Below, piece after piece: positions 1-6,411 of a stretch of DNA of 6,415 bases; within the stretch, counting starts at the first letter, position 1, and the number at the start of each line of letters is the position of its first letter. The stretch comes from Elusimicrobiota bacterium. GTDB taxonomy: Bacteria > Elusimicrobiota > UBA8919. A model generated the notes under the pieces. That model was given only the letters and a program-made list of their open reading frames with translations. It was not told the DNA's origin and did not search any database. Both the position numbers and the translations under genes were made by a program. The stretch is taken from positions 12,795 to 19,209 of the forward strand of contig DMMW01000026.1 of NCBI GenBank assembly GCA_003452965.1. The letters are read 5' to 3'.

Positions 1-57
1 CAAGCAAGTTCGGCAACTACATTTAACTAATCGCTAACCTCTAACCCCTGAATTATT

Positions 58-618
58 ATGTTAAAAAAAATTAAGACGGAAATTGCTTATAGATTGATAA
101 ATCATGGACCGATTGTACTAATAACATCCATAGATAAAAATAATGAACCTAATATAATGACAATTGCTTGGACATCAGTTATAAATTCAGAACCGCCGCT
201 TGTCGCTATTGCTGTAGGAAACCAGGCATATTCACAAAAATCTATTAAGGAATCAAAAGAATTTGTAATAAACATACCCGATAAAAAATTAATGAAAAGT
301 ATCATATATTGCGGCAATCATTCCGGAGAAAATATAAATAAATTTGGAACATTGAAGTTGTCTCCTTTAAAATCCGACACAATAAAACCTCCTAAGATTA
401 AAGAATGTTTTGCTCATTTAGAATGTAAAGTAATTAAACAATATAGATACTCCGATGTTTTATTTTTCATTTCAAAAGTCGTATATGCCGACGTAGAAAA
501 AAAATATTTTGATGAATCGATTAAAACCGATAAAATCAAAACGATACATCATTTGGGTGGAGGTTGGTTTGCCGAAACAGGAAAAAGATTTACCCCATTA
601 AAGAATGTAGATATATAA
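58..618 (+). CDS. Flavin reductase-like FMN-binding protein (flavoredoxin type)
   Basis: Predicted soluble protein of 186 residues in the flavin reductase-like domain family, whose members bind FMN non-covalently in a split beta-barrel and act as flavin reductases or electron carriers (flavoredoxins). Visible family features are the N-terminal barrel strand followed by NIMTIAWTS (residues 32-40), the EFVINIP strand (68-74), the loop CGNHSGENINKFG (85-97), which matches the family's GxxSGxxxxKF segment, and the C-terminal HHLGGGWFAETGKRF (164-178). The length is normal for the family and the domain fills the whole chain. The ATG at 58 is the only reasonable start, but no clear Shine-Dalgarno sequence precedes it. 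The next gene, larE, starts 73 bases downstream in the same direction. The redox partner and physiological substrate cannot be read from the sequence. Family assignment is confident; the exact role is not. Confidence 0.85.
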   Translation: MLKKIKTEIAYRLINHGPIVLITSIDKNNEPNIMTIAWTSVINSEPPLVAIAVGNQAYSQKSIKESKEFVINIPDKKLMKSIIYCGNHSGENINKFGTLKLSPLKSDTIKPPKIKECFAHLECKVIKQYRYSDVLFFISKVVYADVEKKYFDESIKTDKIKTIHHLGGGWFAETGKRFTPLKNVDI

Positions 619-681
619 TTTAAAGATAAACTTAGTAAGTTTAAAAGCAACACTTAACAACATTCTTTAACGGGGTTTACC

Positions 682-687
682 GGGAGG
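682..687 (+). promoter_or_regulatory. Ribosome binding site of larE
   Basis: GGGAGG lies 4 bases before a TTG codon. It is the evidence for choosing that non-ATG start, because no ATG lies between it and the conserved PP-loop coding region. Confidence 0.7.
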
Positions 688-691
688 TATT

Positions 692-1510
692 TTGCGAAGG
701 CAGGATAAATTAAAAAAATTACAAAGTATTTTTAAAAGATATAAAAAAGTTCTTATAGCATTTTCAGGCGGAGTAGACTCTACTTTTTTATTAAAAGTTG
801 CTGTCGATTCCCTTGGCAAAAAAAATGTCCTTTCCGCGACAGCTATCTCTCAAACTTATCCGAAAAGTGATTTATTAACAGCAAATAGAATAATTGAAAA
901 ACTGGGGATTAAAAATATCTTTATTAATACAAATGAATTAAATAATAAAGATTTTGTATGCAACACACCAAAAAGATGTTTCTGGTGCAAAAACGAACTT
1001 TTCCGAAGTTTATCAAAAATAGCAAATAAAAATAAAATTAATGTCATTTGTGACGGAACGAATTATTCCGATAAAGATGATTATCGTCCTGGAATGTTAG
1101 CGTCACAAAAATGGAATATAAGACATCCTTTGCTTGAAGCAAAGATGTCAAAAAATGAGATACGGATACTATCAAAAAAACTTGGTTTACCTACTTGGAA
1201 TAAAGAAATTTCTCCATGTCTTGCTTCAAGATTTCCGTATGGACAAAGAATTACCATTAAAAAACTAAAAAAAATAAGCAATGCTGAAAATGAATTGAAA
1301 AAACTGCATCTAAAGAACCTGAGATTGCGGGATTACGAAGATACTGCGAGAATAGAAATAGACAAAGACCAGTTAAAGAAAATATTTAAAACTAACATTT
1401 ACAATAAAATTGTAACCATTTTGAAAAAATATAATTATAAATATATTACTCTTGATTTAGAGGGTTACAGAACAGGTAGTCTGAACCAAGCAATAAAAAA
1501 AATATTTTAA
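692..1510 (+). CDS. larE: LarE-type ATP-dependent pyridinium-3,5-biscarboxylate mononucleotide sulfur transferase
   Basis: LarE adenylates the carboxylates of the nickel-pincer nucleotide precursor and inserts sulfur, a step in making the cofactor of lactate racemase and related enzymes. The 272-residue protein begins with an N-type ATP pyrophosphatase domain: PP-loop SGGVDS at residues 25-30, then DGTNYSDKDDYRPG at 121-134. The segment SPCLASRFPYG begins at 174 and places a cysteine at 176, the position of the sacrificial sulfur-donor cysteine in Lactobacillus plantarum LarE. There is also a CxxC pair (Cys96, Cys99 in KRCFWCK), which the L. plantarum enzyme lacks as I recall it. The three-cysteine pattern resembles the Thermotoga maritima LarE reported to hold a [4Fe-4S] cluster. 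The start is TTG, supported by the strong ribosome site and by alignment of the N-terminus with the family. No larA, larB or larC is in the window, so the final target is unproven. Confidence 0.88.
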   Translation: MRRQDKLKKLQSIFKRYKKVLIAFSGGVDSTFLLKVAVDSLGKKNVLSATAISQTYPKSDLLTANRIIEKLGIKNIFINTNELNNKDFVCNTPKRCFWCKNELFRSLSKIANKNKINVICDGTNYSDKDDYRPGMLASQKWNIRHPLLEAKMSKNEIRILSKKLGLPTWNKEISPCLASRFPYGQRITIKKLKKISNAENELKKLHLKNLRLRDYEDTARIEIDKDQLKKIFKTNIYNKIVTILKKYNYKYITLDLEGYRTGSLNQAIKKIF

Positions 1511-1522
1511 GAAAGAAATTTC

Positions 1523-1551
1523 TTGACAAGTATTTCAAAATTTTATATTGT
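1523..1551 (+). promoter_or_regulatory. Candidate sigma70-type promoter for the decarboxylase gene
   Basis: A perfect TTGACA (-35) at 1523-1528 is followed after 17 bases by TATTGT (1546-1551). An alternative -10, TATATT at 1544-1549, matches consensus better but with a short 15-base spacer. The site sits in the larE-decarboxylase gap, 49 to 77 bases before the ATG at 1600. AT-rich DNA gives many chance -10 matches, so the support comes mainly from the perfect -35 box and its placement. Confidence 0.5.
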
Positions 1552-1599
1552 TATATCTTACATTTTTAAGTAATTGTCAATCACCATTAATTCAGATAT

Positions 1600-3054
1600 A
1601 TGAAAAAAAATCAATCAAATGCACCTATATTCGAGGCCGTACTTGAACATGCAAAAAAAAGAATGGTTTCTTTTCATACACCGGGACATAAGAACGGTAG
1701 AAGCATCGATAAAAAACTTTTGGATTTTACAGGCAAAAAAGTATATTATCTTGATGTAACAGTATTCCCTGAAGTAGATTCTCTGCATGATCCGACCAGT
1801 TGCATAAAACAAGCACAAGAACTAATGGCAAAAGCATACAGGGTTGAACATTCCTTCTTCCTTGTTAATGGCTCATCGGTAGGTAATGAGGCGATGTTCC
1901 TATCCGCTTGTAAACCGGGTGATTCCGTTATTCTATCAAGAAATATTCATAAATCCGTTTTAGGCGGTATTATTTTAGCGGGTATATGGCCGATATGGAT
2001 TCAACCAAGAATAGATCAGAACCTTGACATTATACTTGATGCAGAACCCGACCAAATTGCCGAAACAATAAGAAAATTTCCAGAAGCAAAAGCGGTGTTT
2101 CTGACAAGTCCTACATATAACGGAGTGACAAGCGATCTTTTAGAAATTGCAAATATATGTCATGAAAACAATAAACTGCTGCTTGTAGATGAAGCTCACG
2201 GTCCGCATTTGAGATTTCATAGGGATTTTCCGATTTCTGCAGTTGAAGCCGGTGCGGATATGGTCGTTCAATCCATTCATAAAATATTATCTGCGATGTC
2301 GCAAGGTTCTGTATTGCATGTCAATTCCGACAGCATAGATATAAATCGTGTAAAAAAAGTCGTTTCTATGCTTCAAACGACAAGTCCAAATTATTTTACT
2401 CTTTCTACCATTGATCTTGCAAGAAGACAAGCGGTTCTTCATGGCGAGCGACTTTTAGGACAGGTTATTCAAGCAGCGGAATACGGCAGAAAAAGAATCA
2501 ATCGTTTAAAAAATTTCTCATGCTTTACAAGAAAAGATATACGTTCAAGAGGTTACGACCTGGATGTAACCAAATTAACCGTCAATGTAACCAAAACAGG
2601 ATTAACAGGTTTAAAAATAGAAGACTTGTTAAATGAAGAATATAATATTCAGGTTGATTGTGCCGACATATTCAATCTAATCGCAATAATGGGAATAGGC
2701 TCTACAAGGGCGGATGTAGACAGATTAATAAATGCACTTGAAGATATAGACAAAAAATATCACGGTGAACAGAAAAATTGGAATCTGAATTTACCGTCAT
2801 TAACAACCGAAATGGTGCTTATTCCGAGAGATGTATTTCTTTCTCGAGAATATAAAAGAGTGTCATTAAGCAAGTCCGTAGGGCATATAAGTGCCCAAGT
2901 ATTGACTCCTTATCCACCCGGAATTCCGATACTTATACCCGGGGAAAGAATTACGCAGGAAATTTGCGATTATCTGCTTGAGTTATCACAAAAAGATATA
3001 AGAATAAGCGGACAAGAAAATGATGCATTAAAAACAATAAAAGTAGTAAAATAA
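1600..3054 (+). CDS. Short-form Orn/Lys/Arg decarboxylase (PLP-dependent, fold type I)
   Basis: Predicted cytoplasmic PLP enzyme of 484 residues that decarboxylates a basic amino acid (arginine, lysine or ornithine) to agmatine, cadaverine or putrescine. Signatures in order: TPGHK near the N-terminus (27-31), the PLP phosphate and ring region GSSVGNEAM (91-99), SRNIHKS (113-119), DEAHGPH with the cofactor-contacting aspartate at 197, and QSIHK (224-228), where Lys228 should form the Schiff base. The C-terminal domain carries TPYPPGIPILIPGERI, typical of the family. At about 480 residues it matches the Bacillus SpeA/YaaO class, which lacks the N-terminal wing domain of the large enterobacterial inducible enzymes. 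Biosynthetic arginine decarboxylase is a reasonable guess, but substrate cannot be fixed from motifs alone, so no symbol is given. The ATG at 1600 lacks a clear Shine-Dalgarno sequence. No other polyamine gene is adjacent. Confidence 0.92.
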   Translation: MKKNQSNAPIFEAVLEHAKKRMVSFHTPGHKNGRSIDKKLLDFTGKKVYYLDVTVFPEVDSLHDPTSCIKQAQELMAKAYRVEHSFFLVNGSSVGNEAMFLSACKPGDSVILSRNIHKSVLGGIILAGIWPIWIQPRIDQNLDIILDAEPDQIAETIRKFPEAKAVFLTSPTYNGVTSDLLEIANICHENNKLLLVDEAHGPHLRFHRDFPISAVEAGADMVVQSIHKILSAMSQGSVLHVNSDSIDINRVKKVVSMLQTTSPNYFTLSTIDLARRQAVLHGERLLGQVIQAAEYGRKRINRLKNFSCFTRKDIRSRGYDLDVTKLTVNVTKTGLTGLKIEDLLNEEYNIQVDCADIFNLIAIMGIGSTRADVDRLINALEDIDKKYHGEQKNWNLNLPSLTTEMVLIPRDVFLSREYKRVSLSKSVGHISAQVLTPYPPGIPILIPGERITQEICDYLLELSQKDIRISGQENDALKTIKVVK

Positions 3055-3070
3055 AATCCCGTTAGAAATG

Positions 3071-3104
3071 TAGATGCATCTGTAGATGCATCTGTCAGAT
3101 GCAT
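3071..3104. repeat. Array of self-complementary 12-base repeats with alternative hairpins
   Basis: The unit TAGATGCATCTG occurs twice in tandem (3071-3082, 3083-3094), followed by TC and a third, inverted partial copy CAGATGCAT (3096-3104). The core AGATGCATCT is itself a perfect palindrome. ATGCATCT at 3086-3093 can pair with AGATGCAT at 3097-3104 around a GTC loop, and the first copy can pair with either later copy, giving mutually exclusive folds. It lies 42 bases before the DksA-like start. No T-run follows directly, so it is not a standard terminator. I did not find the unit elsewhere in the window. Confidence 0.8.
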
Positions 3105-3130
3105 ATTGTAGCATTTTATTACAGGATAAA

Positions 3131-3137
3131 AGGGAGG
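3131..3137 (+). promoter_or_regulatory. Ribosome binding site of the DksA-like gene
   Basis: AGGGAGG lies 8 bases before the ATG at 3146. It fixes that start over the in-frame ATG at 3086, which lies inside the repeat array and would add 20 residues unrelated to the family. Confidence 0.85.
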
Positions 3138-3145
3138 AACAATTA

Positions 3146-3490
3146 ATGAATAACAAAGATTTGAATGAATTTAAAAAAATTCTAAATGAAAAAAAAGATA
3201 TTCTCTTAAAATCCGTAGACCATAAAAAGCAAAAGGATCTTCAAGAACCGGTCGTAGGTGATGAGATAGACGCAGCCGGTGATAGTGAAGAAAAGGAACT
3301 TATATTCGGTCTTACAGATAATGAAAGAGTAATGCTTGATTCTATAGAATCCGCCTTGCATAAAATAGAACATAACAAATATGGAATTTGTGAAAGATGT
3401 ACATGTAAAATTCCGATAGAGCGTCTAAAAGCAATGCCATATGCACGTTATTGTATTAAATGTCAGCCGAAATTTGAGCCAAAAAAATGA
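3146..3490 (+). CDS. TraR/DksA-family zinc-finger transcription factor
   Basis: Small protein of 114 residues. DksA-family proteins enter the secondary channel of RNA polymerase and alter initiation, often together with ppGpp. The chain starts with a predicted coiled-coil helix (about 4-32), then a coiled-coil tip with D39-E-I-D42-A-A44, which matches the DxxDxA tip motif essential in E. coli DksA (D71, D74, A76). A second long helix follows (about 56-76), then a C4 zinc finger CxxC-x17-CxxC with Cys82, Cys85, Cys103 and Cys106. It is shorter than E. coli DksA (151 residues), mainly at the N-terminus. The start at 3146 rests on its ribosome site and on family length. Its stop codon overlaps the glycosyltransferase start by ATGA, suggesting translational coupling. 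Family call is firm; whether it responds to ppGpp is inference. Confidence 0.9.
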   Translation: MNNKDLNEFKKILNEKKDILLKSVDHKKQKDLQEPVVGDEIDAAGDSEEKELIFGLTDNERVMLDSIESALHKIEHNKYGICERCTCKIPIERLKAMPYARYCIKCQPKFEPKK

Positions 3491-4944
3491 CAATAAATAA
3501 CATTCTTCTTTTTTTATATTTTGCTTCTCTTACCGGTCTTATAATTTTTGGGAGTCATCGATATGTTTTATTATATCTTTACAGAAAATACAAAAAAAAC
3601 ATACCCGAAAAAAAACCTCTCACCGAGCCATACCCTATAGTAACGGTTCAACTGCCTATATATAACGAATTAAATGTCGTAAATCGTTTAATTGAAAGTG
3701 TTCTAAATTTTGATTATCCAAAAGACAAACTCGAAATACAAGTTCTTGATGACTCAACCGATGAAACCAAAAATATTGCAAAAGAAATAGTAGATAAATA
3801 TAAGAAGGAAAATTTTAACATTAGTTACATCCATAGAGCAAAAAGAGAAGGGTTTAAAGCCGGAGCTTTGCAAAACGGATTAAAATACGCTAACGGTAAA
3901 TACATTGCAATTTTTGACGCAGATTTTATTCCCAACCCGGATTTTCTTAAGAAATTGATTCCGTATTTTTCTAATGACAATATCGCTATGGTTCAGGCAA
4001 GATGGGGACATACAAACAGAAAATATTCGCTGTTAACAAAAATACAGGCAATAATATTAGACGGACATTTTTTAATTGAACAGACTGCAAGAAACCGTTC
4101 GGGAAGATTTTTTAACTTCAACGGCACTGCCGGTATTTGGTTAAAAAAAGCGATTGACGATGCCGGCGGTTGGCAGGGCGACACCTTGACTGAAGATATG
4201 GATTTATCATACAGAGCGCAAATCAAAGGTTTTAAATTTGTATTTGTCCCTGAAGTTGTGGCACCCGCAGAACTTCCCATAGATATCAACGCATTTAAAA
4301 TGCAGCAAGGCAGATGGGCAAAAGGTACAATTCAGGTTGCAAAAAAACTTATAAATGAAATTATTAAAAGCAATACACCGTTTAAATCTAAATGTGAAGC
4401 ACTAATCCATCTAACAAGCAACTTGAGCTACCCGTTGCTGACGCTTGTTTCCTTGTTGTTGATTCCTGCTATTCTTGTAAGATTGAATTATTCTTACAGC
4501 AAAATGTATTTTATAGATGTACCCATATTTATACTCGGCACATTGTCCATATTCTATTTTTATTATACATCTCAAAAAGAACTTGGTTTCAATTTTTGGG
4601 ATTCTGTAAAATATATTCCGTTTTTAATGTCAGCCGGAATAGGACTTGCAATCAACAATGCTAAATTTGTACTTGAAGGTATTGCAGGACATACCAGTGA
4701 ATTTACCCGAACACCAAAGTATGGAATGCAACATGATATTAAAAATAACATAACCAAAAACTATAAGTCAAAAAAGACGATTATTTTTTATGCTGAGATT
4801 ATAATGGCGTCATATTTCACTTATATTCTATTTCTGGTTATAAAAACAAAGCTTTATATTTTAATACCTCTGATTTTACTTTTCCAGTTTGGATTTTTAT
4901 ATTTTGCAGTATCTTCTTGTGTTCAACTATTCAAACACAAATAA
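3487..4944 (+). CDS. Membrane glycosyltransferase family 2, cellulose/mannan synthase-like
   Basis: Predicted inner-membrane processive glycosyltransferase of 485 residues that would polymerise sugar from a nucleotide-sugar and may export the chain. Order: one N-terminal membrane helix (about 5-25); a GT-A catalytic domain with LPIYNE (56-61), DDSTDET (88-94), the metal-binding DAD (144-146), FNGTAGIW (211-218), the TED catalytic motif (235-237) and QQGRW (273-277), the family's QxxRW signature; then about five hydrophobic segments near 308-332, 341-360, 374-392, 431-452 and 455-478. SEFTRTPKYG (404-413) resembles the conserved loop of CslA-like (glucomannan synthase-type) proteins and related bacterial enzymes. 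No PilZ domain is visible, so c-di-GMP control through a fused domain is not supported. It starts inside the stop codon of the DksA-like gene. The polymer and donor sugar are unknown, and no partner subunit lies in the window. Confidence 0.9.
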   Translation: MTINNILLFLYFASLTGLIIFGSHRYVLLYLYRKYKKNIPEKKPLTEPYPIVTVQLPIYNELNVVNRLIESVLNFDYPKDKLEIQVLDDSTDETKNIAKEIVDKYKKENFNISYIHRAKREGFKAGALQNGLKYANGKYIAIFDADFIPNPDFLKKLIPYFSNDNIAMVQARWGHTNRKYSLLTKIQAIILDGHFLIEQTARNRSGRFFNFNGTAGIWLKKAIDDAGGWQGDTLTEDMDLSYRAQIKGFKFVFVPEVVAPAELPIDINAFKMQQGRWAKGTIQVAKKLINEIIKSNTPFKSKCEALIHLTSNLSYPLLTLVSLLLIPAILVRLNYSYSKMYFIDVPIFILGTLSIFYFYYTSQKELGFNFWDSVKYIPFLMSAGIGLAINNAKFVLEGIAGHTSEFTRTPKYGMQHDIKNNITKNYKSKKTIIFYAEIIMASYFTYILFLVIKTKLYILIPLILLFQFGFLYFAVSSCVQLFKHK

Positions 4945-4969
4945 TTCTTATGCACTATTTAGTTGAAAT

Positions 4970-4998
4970 GAATAAACCATTATTTTGGTTTATTTTTT
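4970..4998 (+). terminator. Intrinsic terminator after the glycosyltransferase gene
   Basis: AATAAACCA (4971-4979) pairs perfectly with TGGTTTATT (4986-4994) around a six-base loop, with one extra G-T pair outside at 4970/4995. The 3' arm runs into six consecutive T (4993-4998). The stem is AT-rich and therefore weak. It begins 25 bases after the glycosyltransferase stop and ends 12 bases before the next start codon, so readthrough or attenuation at this point would set expression of the PurF-like gene. Confidence 0.72.
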
Positions 4999-5001
4999 AT
5001 C

Positions 5002-5006
5002 GGAGA
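5002..5006 (+). promoter_or_regulatory. Ribosome binding site of the PurF-like gene
   Basis: GGAGA lies 4 bases before the ATG at 5011. In-frame codons upstream reach a TGA at 4969 without any ATG, GTG or TTG, so the protein cannot start earlier with a cleavable propeptide. This matters because the residue after Met is Ser rather than Cys. Confidence 0.7.
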
Positions 5007-5010
5007 ACAT

Positions 5011-6411
5011 ATGAGCGGGATTTTTGGGGTCGTTTCTAAAAAAGATTGCATAGATATTTTATTCTATGGTACGGATTATCATTCACATCTTGGTACCGAA
5101 TATGGCGGTATGGCAGTTTTAGGAAAAACATTTGTACGGCAAATTCATAATATAAGCCAGAGCCAATTTAAGTCAAAATTCTATGAAGACTGCAAACGGA
5201 TGAAAGGCAATAAAGGAATAGGGGTAATCAGCGCTTTTGACGAACAGCCAATCTATTTAAATTCCAAATTCGGACCATTCTGCATAGTAACCAACGGTCA
5301 CATAGAAAATGCAGATAAATTATTATCTAATATGCTAAAAGAAGGGGTTACTTTCACCGAAGTTAGCAACGGAAAAGTAAATGCTACTGAATTAATAGCT
5401 AAAATAATAACTAAAGGAAAAAATATCATAGACGGTATAGAAAAAATGTTTACTATTATTGAAGGTTCCTGTTCGTTGTTGATATTAAATAAAGACGGTA
5501 TTTATACAGCGAGAGACCGTTTGGGTTATACTCCGCTTGTTATAGGAAAAAGAAAAGATGCGTGGGCTGTAACTTCCGAAACCAACGCATTCCCGAATAT
5601 AAAATTTGACATACTAAAATATCTGGAACCGGGTGAAATAGTCCTAATAACTAAAAATGGTATAATACCAAAAAAATCCGGCGGACCAAAAAAACAGATT
5701 TGTGCATTTTTCTGGATTTATACAGGTTTTCCTGCATCTAACTACGAGGGCATAAATACCGAAATAGTCAGGGAAAATTGCGGTAAATTTCTGGCAAAAT
5801 TGGACAAAGATATCAAATCCGATTTAGTCTGCGGCGTACCCGATTCCGGTATTGCCCACGCTCTCGGTTATGCAATAAGTGCAAAAGTACCTTTCAGACG
5901 TGCACTTGTAAAATATACGCCTGGTTACGGCAGAAGTTACACTCCGCCTTTACAAAAAACACGTGACTTCATAGCATCAATGAAACTTATAGCAATCAAA
6001 GAAATAATAAAGGGAAACAAAATAGTATTATGCGAAGATTCCATTGTCAGGGGCACACAACTTAAAAATAATACCGTTAAAAAGCTTTGGGAATGTGGAG
6101 CAAAAGAAGTGCATGTTAGACCTGCCTGCCCTCCCTTGATGTTTCCTTGTAAGTTTAACTTATCAACCCGAAGTATCAAAGAATTAGCGGCACGTAAAGC
6201 CATCCGTGCAATTGAAGGACGTGATATAGAAAACGTGAAAGATTATATCAAACACAACTCAAAAAAATATAAAAAAATGTTAAATTGGATTGCAAAGGAC
6301 TTAGATGTAACTTCGCTTCGTTATATATCCTTAGAAAACATGATAAAAGCTATTGGTTTGCCGAAAAATAAATTATGCACATACTGCTGGACCGGCGAAT
6401 CAGAAAAATGA
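5011..6411 (+). CDS. PurF-like amidophosphoribosyltransferase homologue lacking the catalytic cysteine
   Basis: Homologue of glutamine PRPP amidotransferase, which makes phosphoribosylamine in the first step of purine synthesis; 466 residues, full family length. The N-terminal Ntn-hydrolase glutaminase domain (about 1-225) begins MSGIFGVV where active enzymes have MCGIxG, so the nucleophile Cys is Ser. The GHxRY glutamine-binding motif is replaced by GVISAFD (71-77) and the HRGQ motif by HLGT (26-29), though an NG pair is kept (95-96). The phosphoribosyltransferase domain looks intact: GVPDSGIAHALGYA (275-288) and PRPP loop EDSIVRGT (342-349). Cys231, Cys380, Cys456 and Cys459 align with the four [4Fe-4S] ligands of Bacillus subtilis PurF. 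I infer that it does not hydrolyse glutamine and may use free ammonia, a partner's ammonia or another acceptor. From memory, related proteins beginning with Gly or Ser instead of Cys occur in other anaerobes as purF paralogues. The symbol is withheld for that reason. No other purine gene is in the window. Confidence 0.87.
   Translation: MSGIFGVVSKKDCIDILFYGTDYHSHLGTEYGGMAVLGKTFVRQIHNISQSQFKSKFYEDCKRMKGNKGIGVISAFDEQPIYLNSKFGPFCIVTNGHIENADKLLSNMLKEGVTFTEVSNGKVNATELIAKIITKGKNIIDGIEKMFTIIEGSCSLLILNKDGIYTARDRLGYTPLVIGKRKDAWAVTSETNAFPNIKFDILKYLEPGEIVLITKNGIIPKKSGGPKKQICAFFWIYTGFPASNYEGINTEIVRENCGKFLAKLDKDIKSDLVCGVPDSGIAHALGYAISAKVPFRRALVKYTPGYGRSYTPPLQKTRDFIASMKLIAIKEIIKGNKIVLCEDSIVRGTQLKNNTVKKLWECGAKEVHVRPACPPLMFPCKFNLSTRSIKELAARKAIRAIEGRDIENVKDYIKHNSKKYKKMLNWIAKDLDVTSLRYISLENMIKAIGLPKNKLCTYCWTGESEK

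Noticed and set aside
1..57. End of an upstream gene
   Set aside because: All three forward frames hit a stop within the first 37 bases and the few codons visible match nothing I can recognise; it could be a gene tail or plain spacer.
627..643. Small hairpin TAAACTT-AGT-AAGTTTA after the flavoprotein gene as a terminator
   Set aside because: The stem is only seven pairs, almost all A-T, and no T-run follows on the + strand, so termination is not supported.
3086..3145. N-terminal extension of the DksA-like gene from the upstream in-frame ATG
   Set aside because: These 20 codons run through the repeat array, resemble nothing in the family, and lack a ribosome site; the ATG at 3146 has a strong one at proper distance.
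3993..4289. Minus-strand open frame of 98 codons inside the glycosyltransferase gene
   Set aside because: It lies wholly antisense to a gene with full GT2 motifs, has no recognisable domain, and is expected as a chance frame.
5011..5016. Cys-to-Ser change in the PurF-like protein as a simple sequencing error
   Set aside because: A single TGC-to-AGC error could explain the Ser alone, but the independent loss of the GHxRY and HRGQ motifs shows that the whole glutamine site has diverged.
5937..6203. Minus-strand open frame of 88 codons inside the PurF-like gene
   Set aside because: It is antisense to the conserved phosphoribosyltransferase domain and shows no family features.
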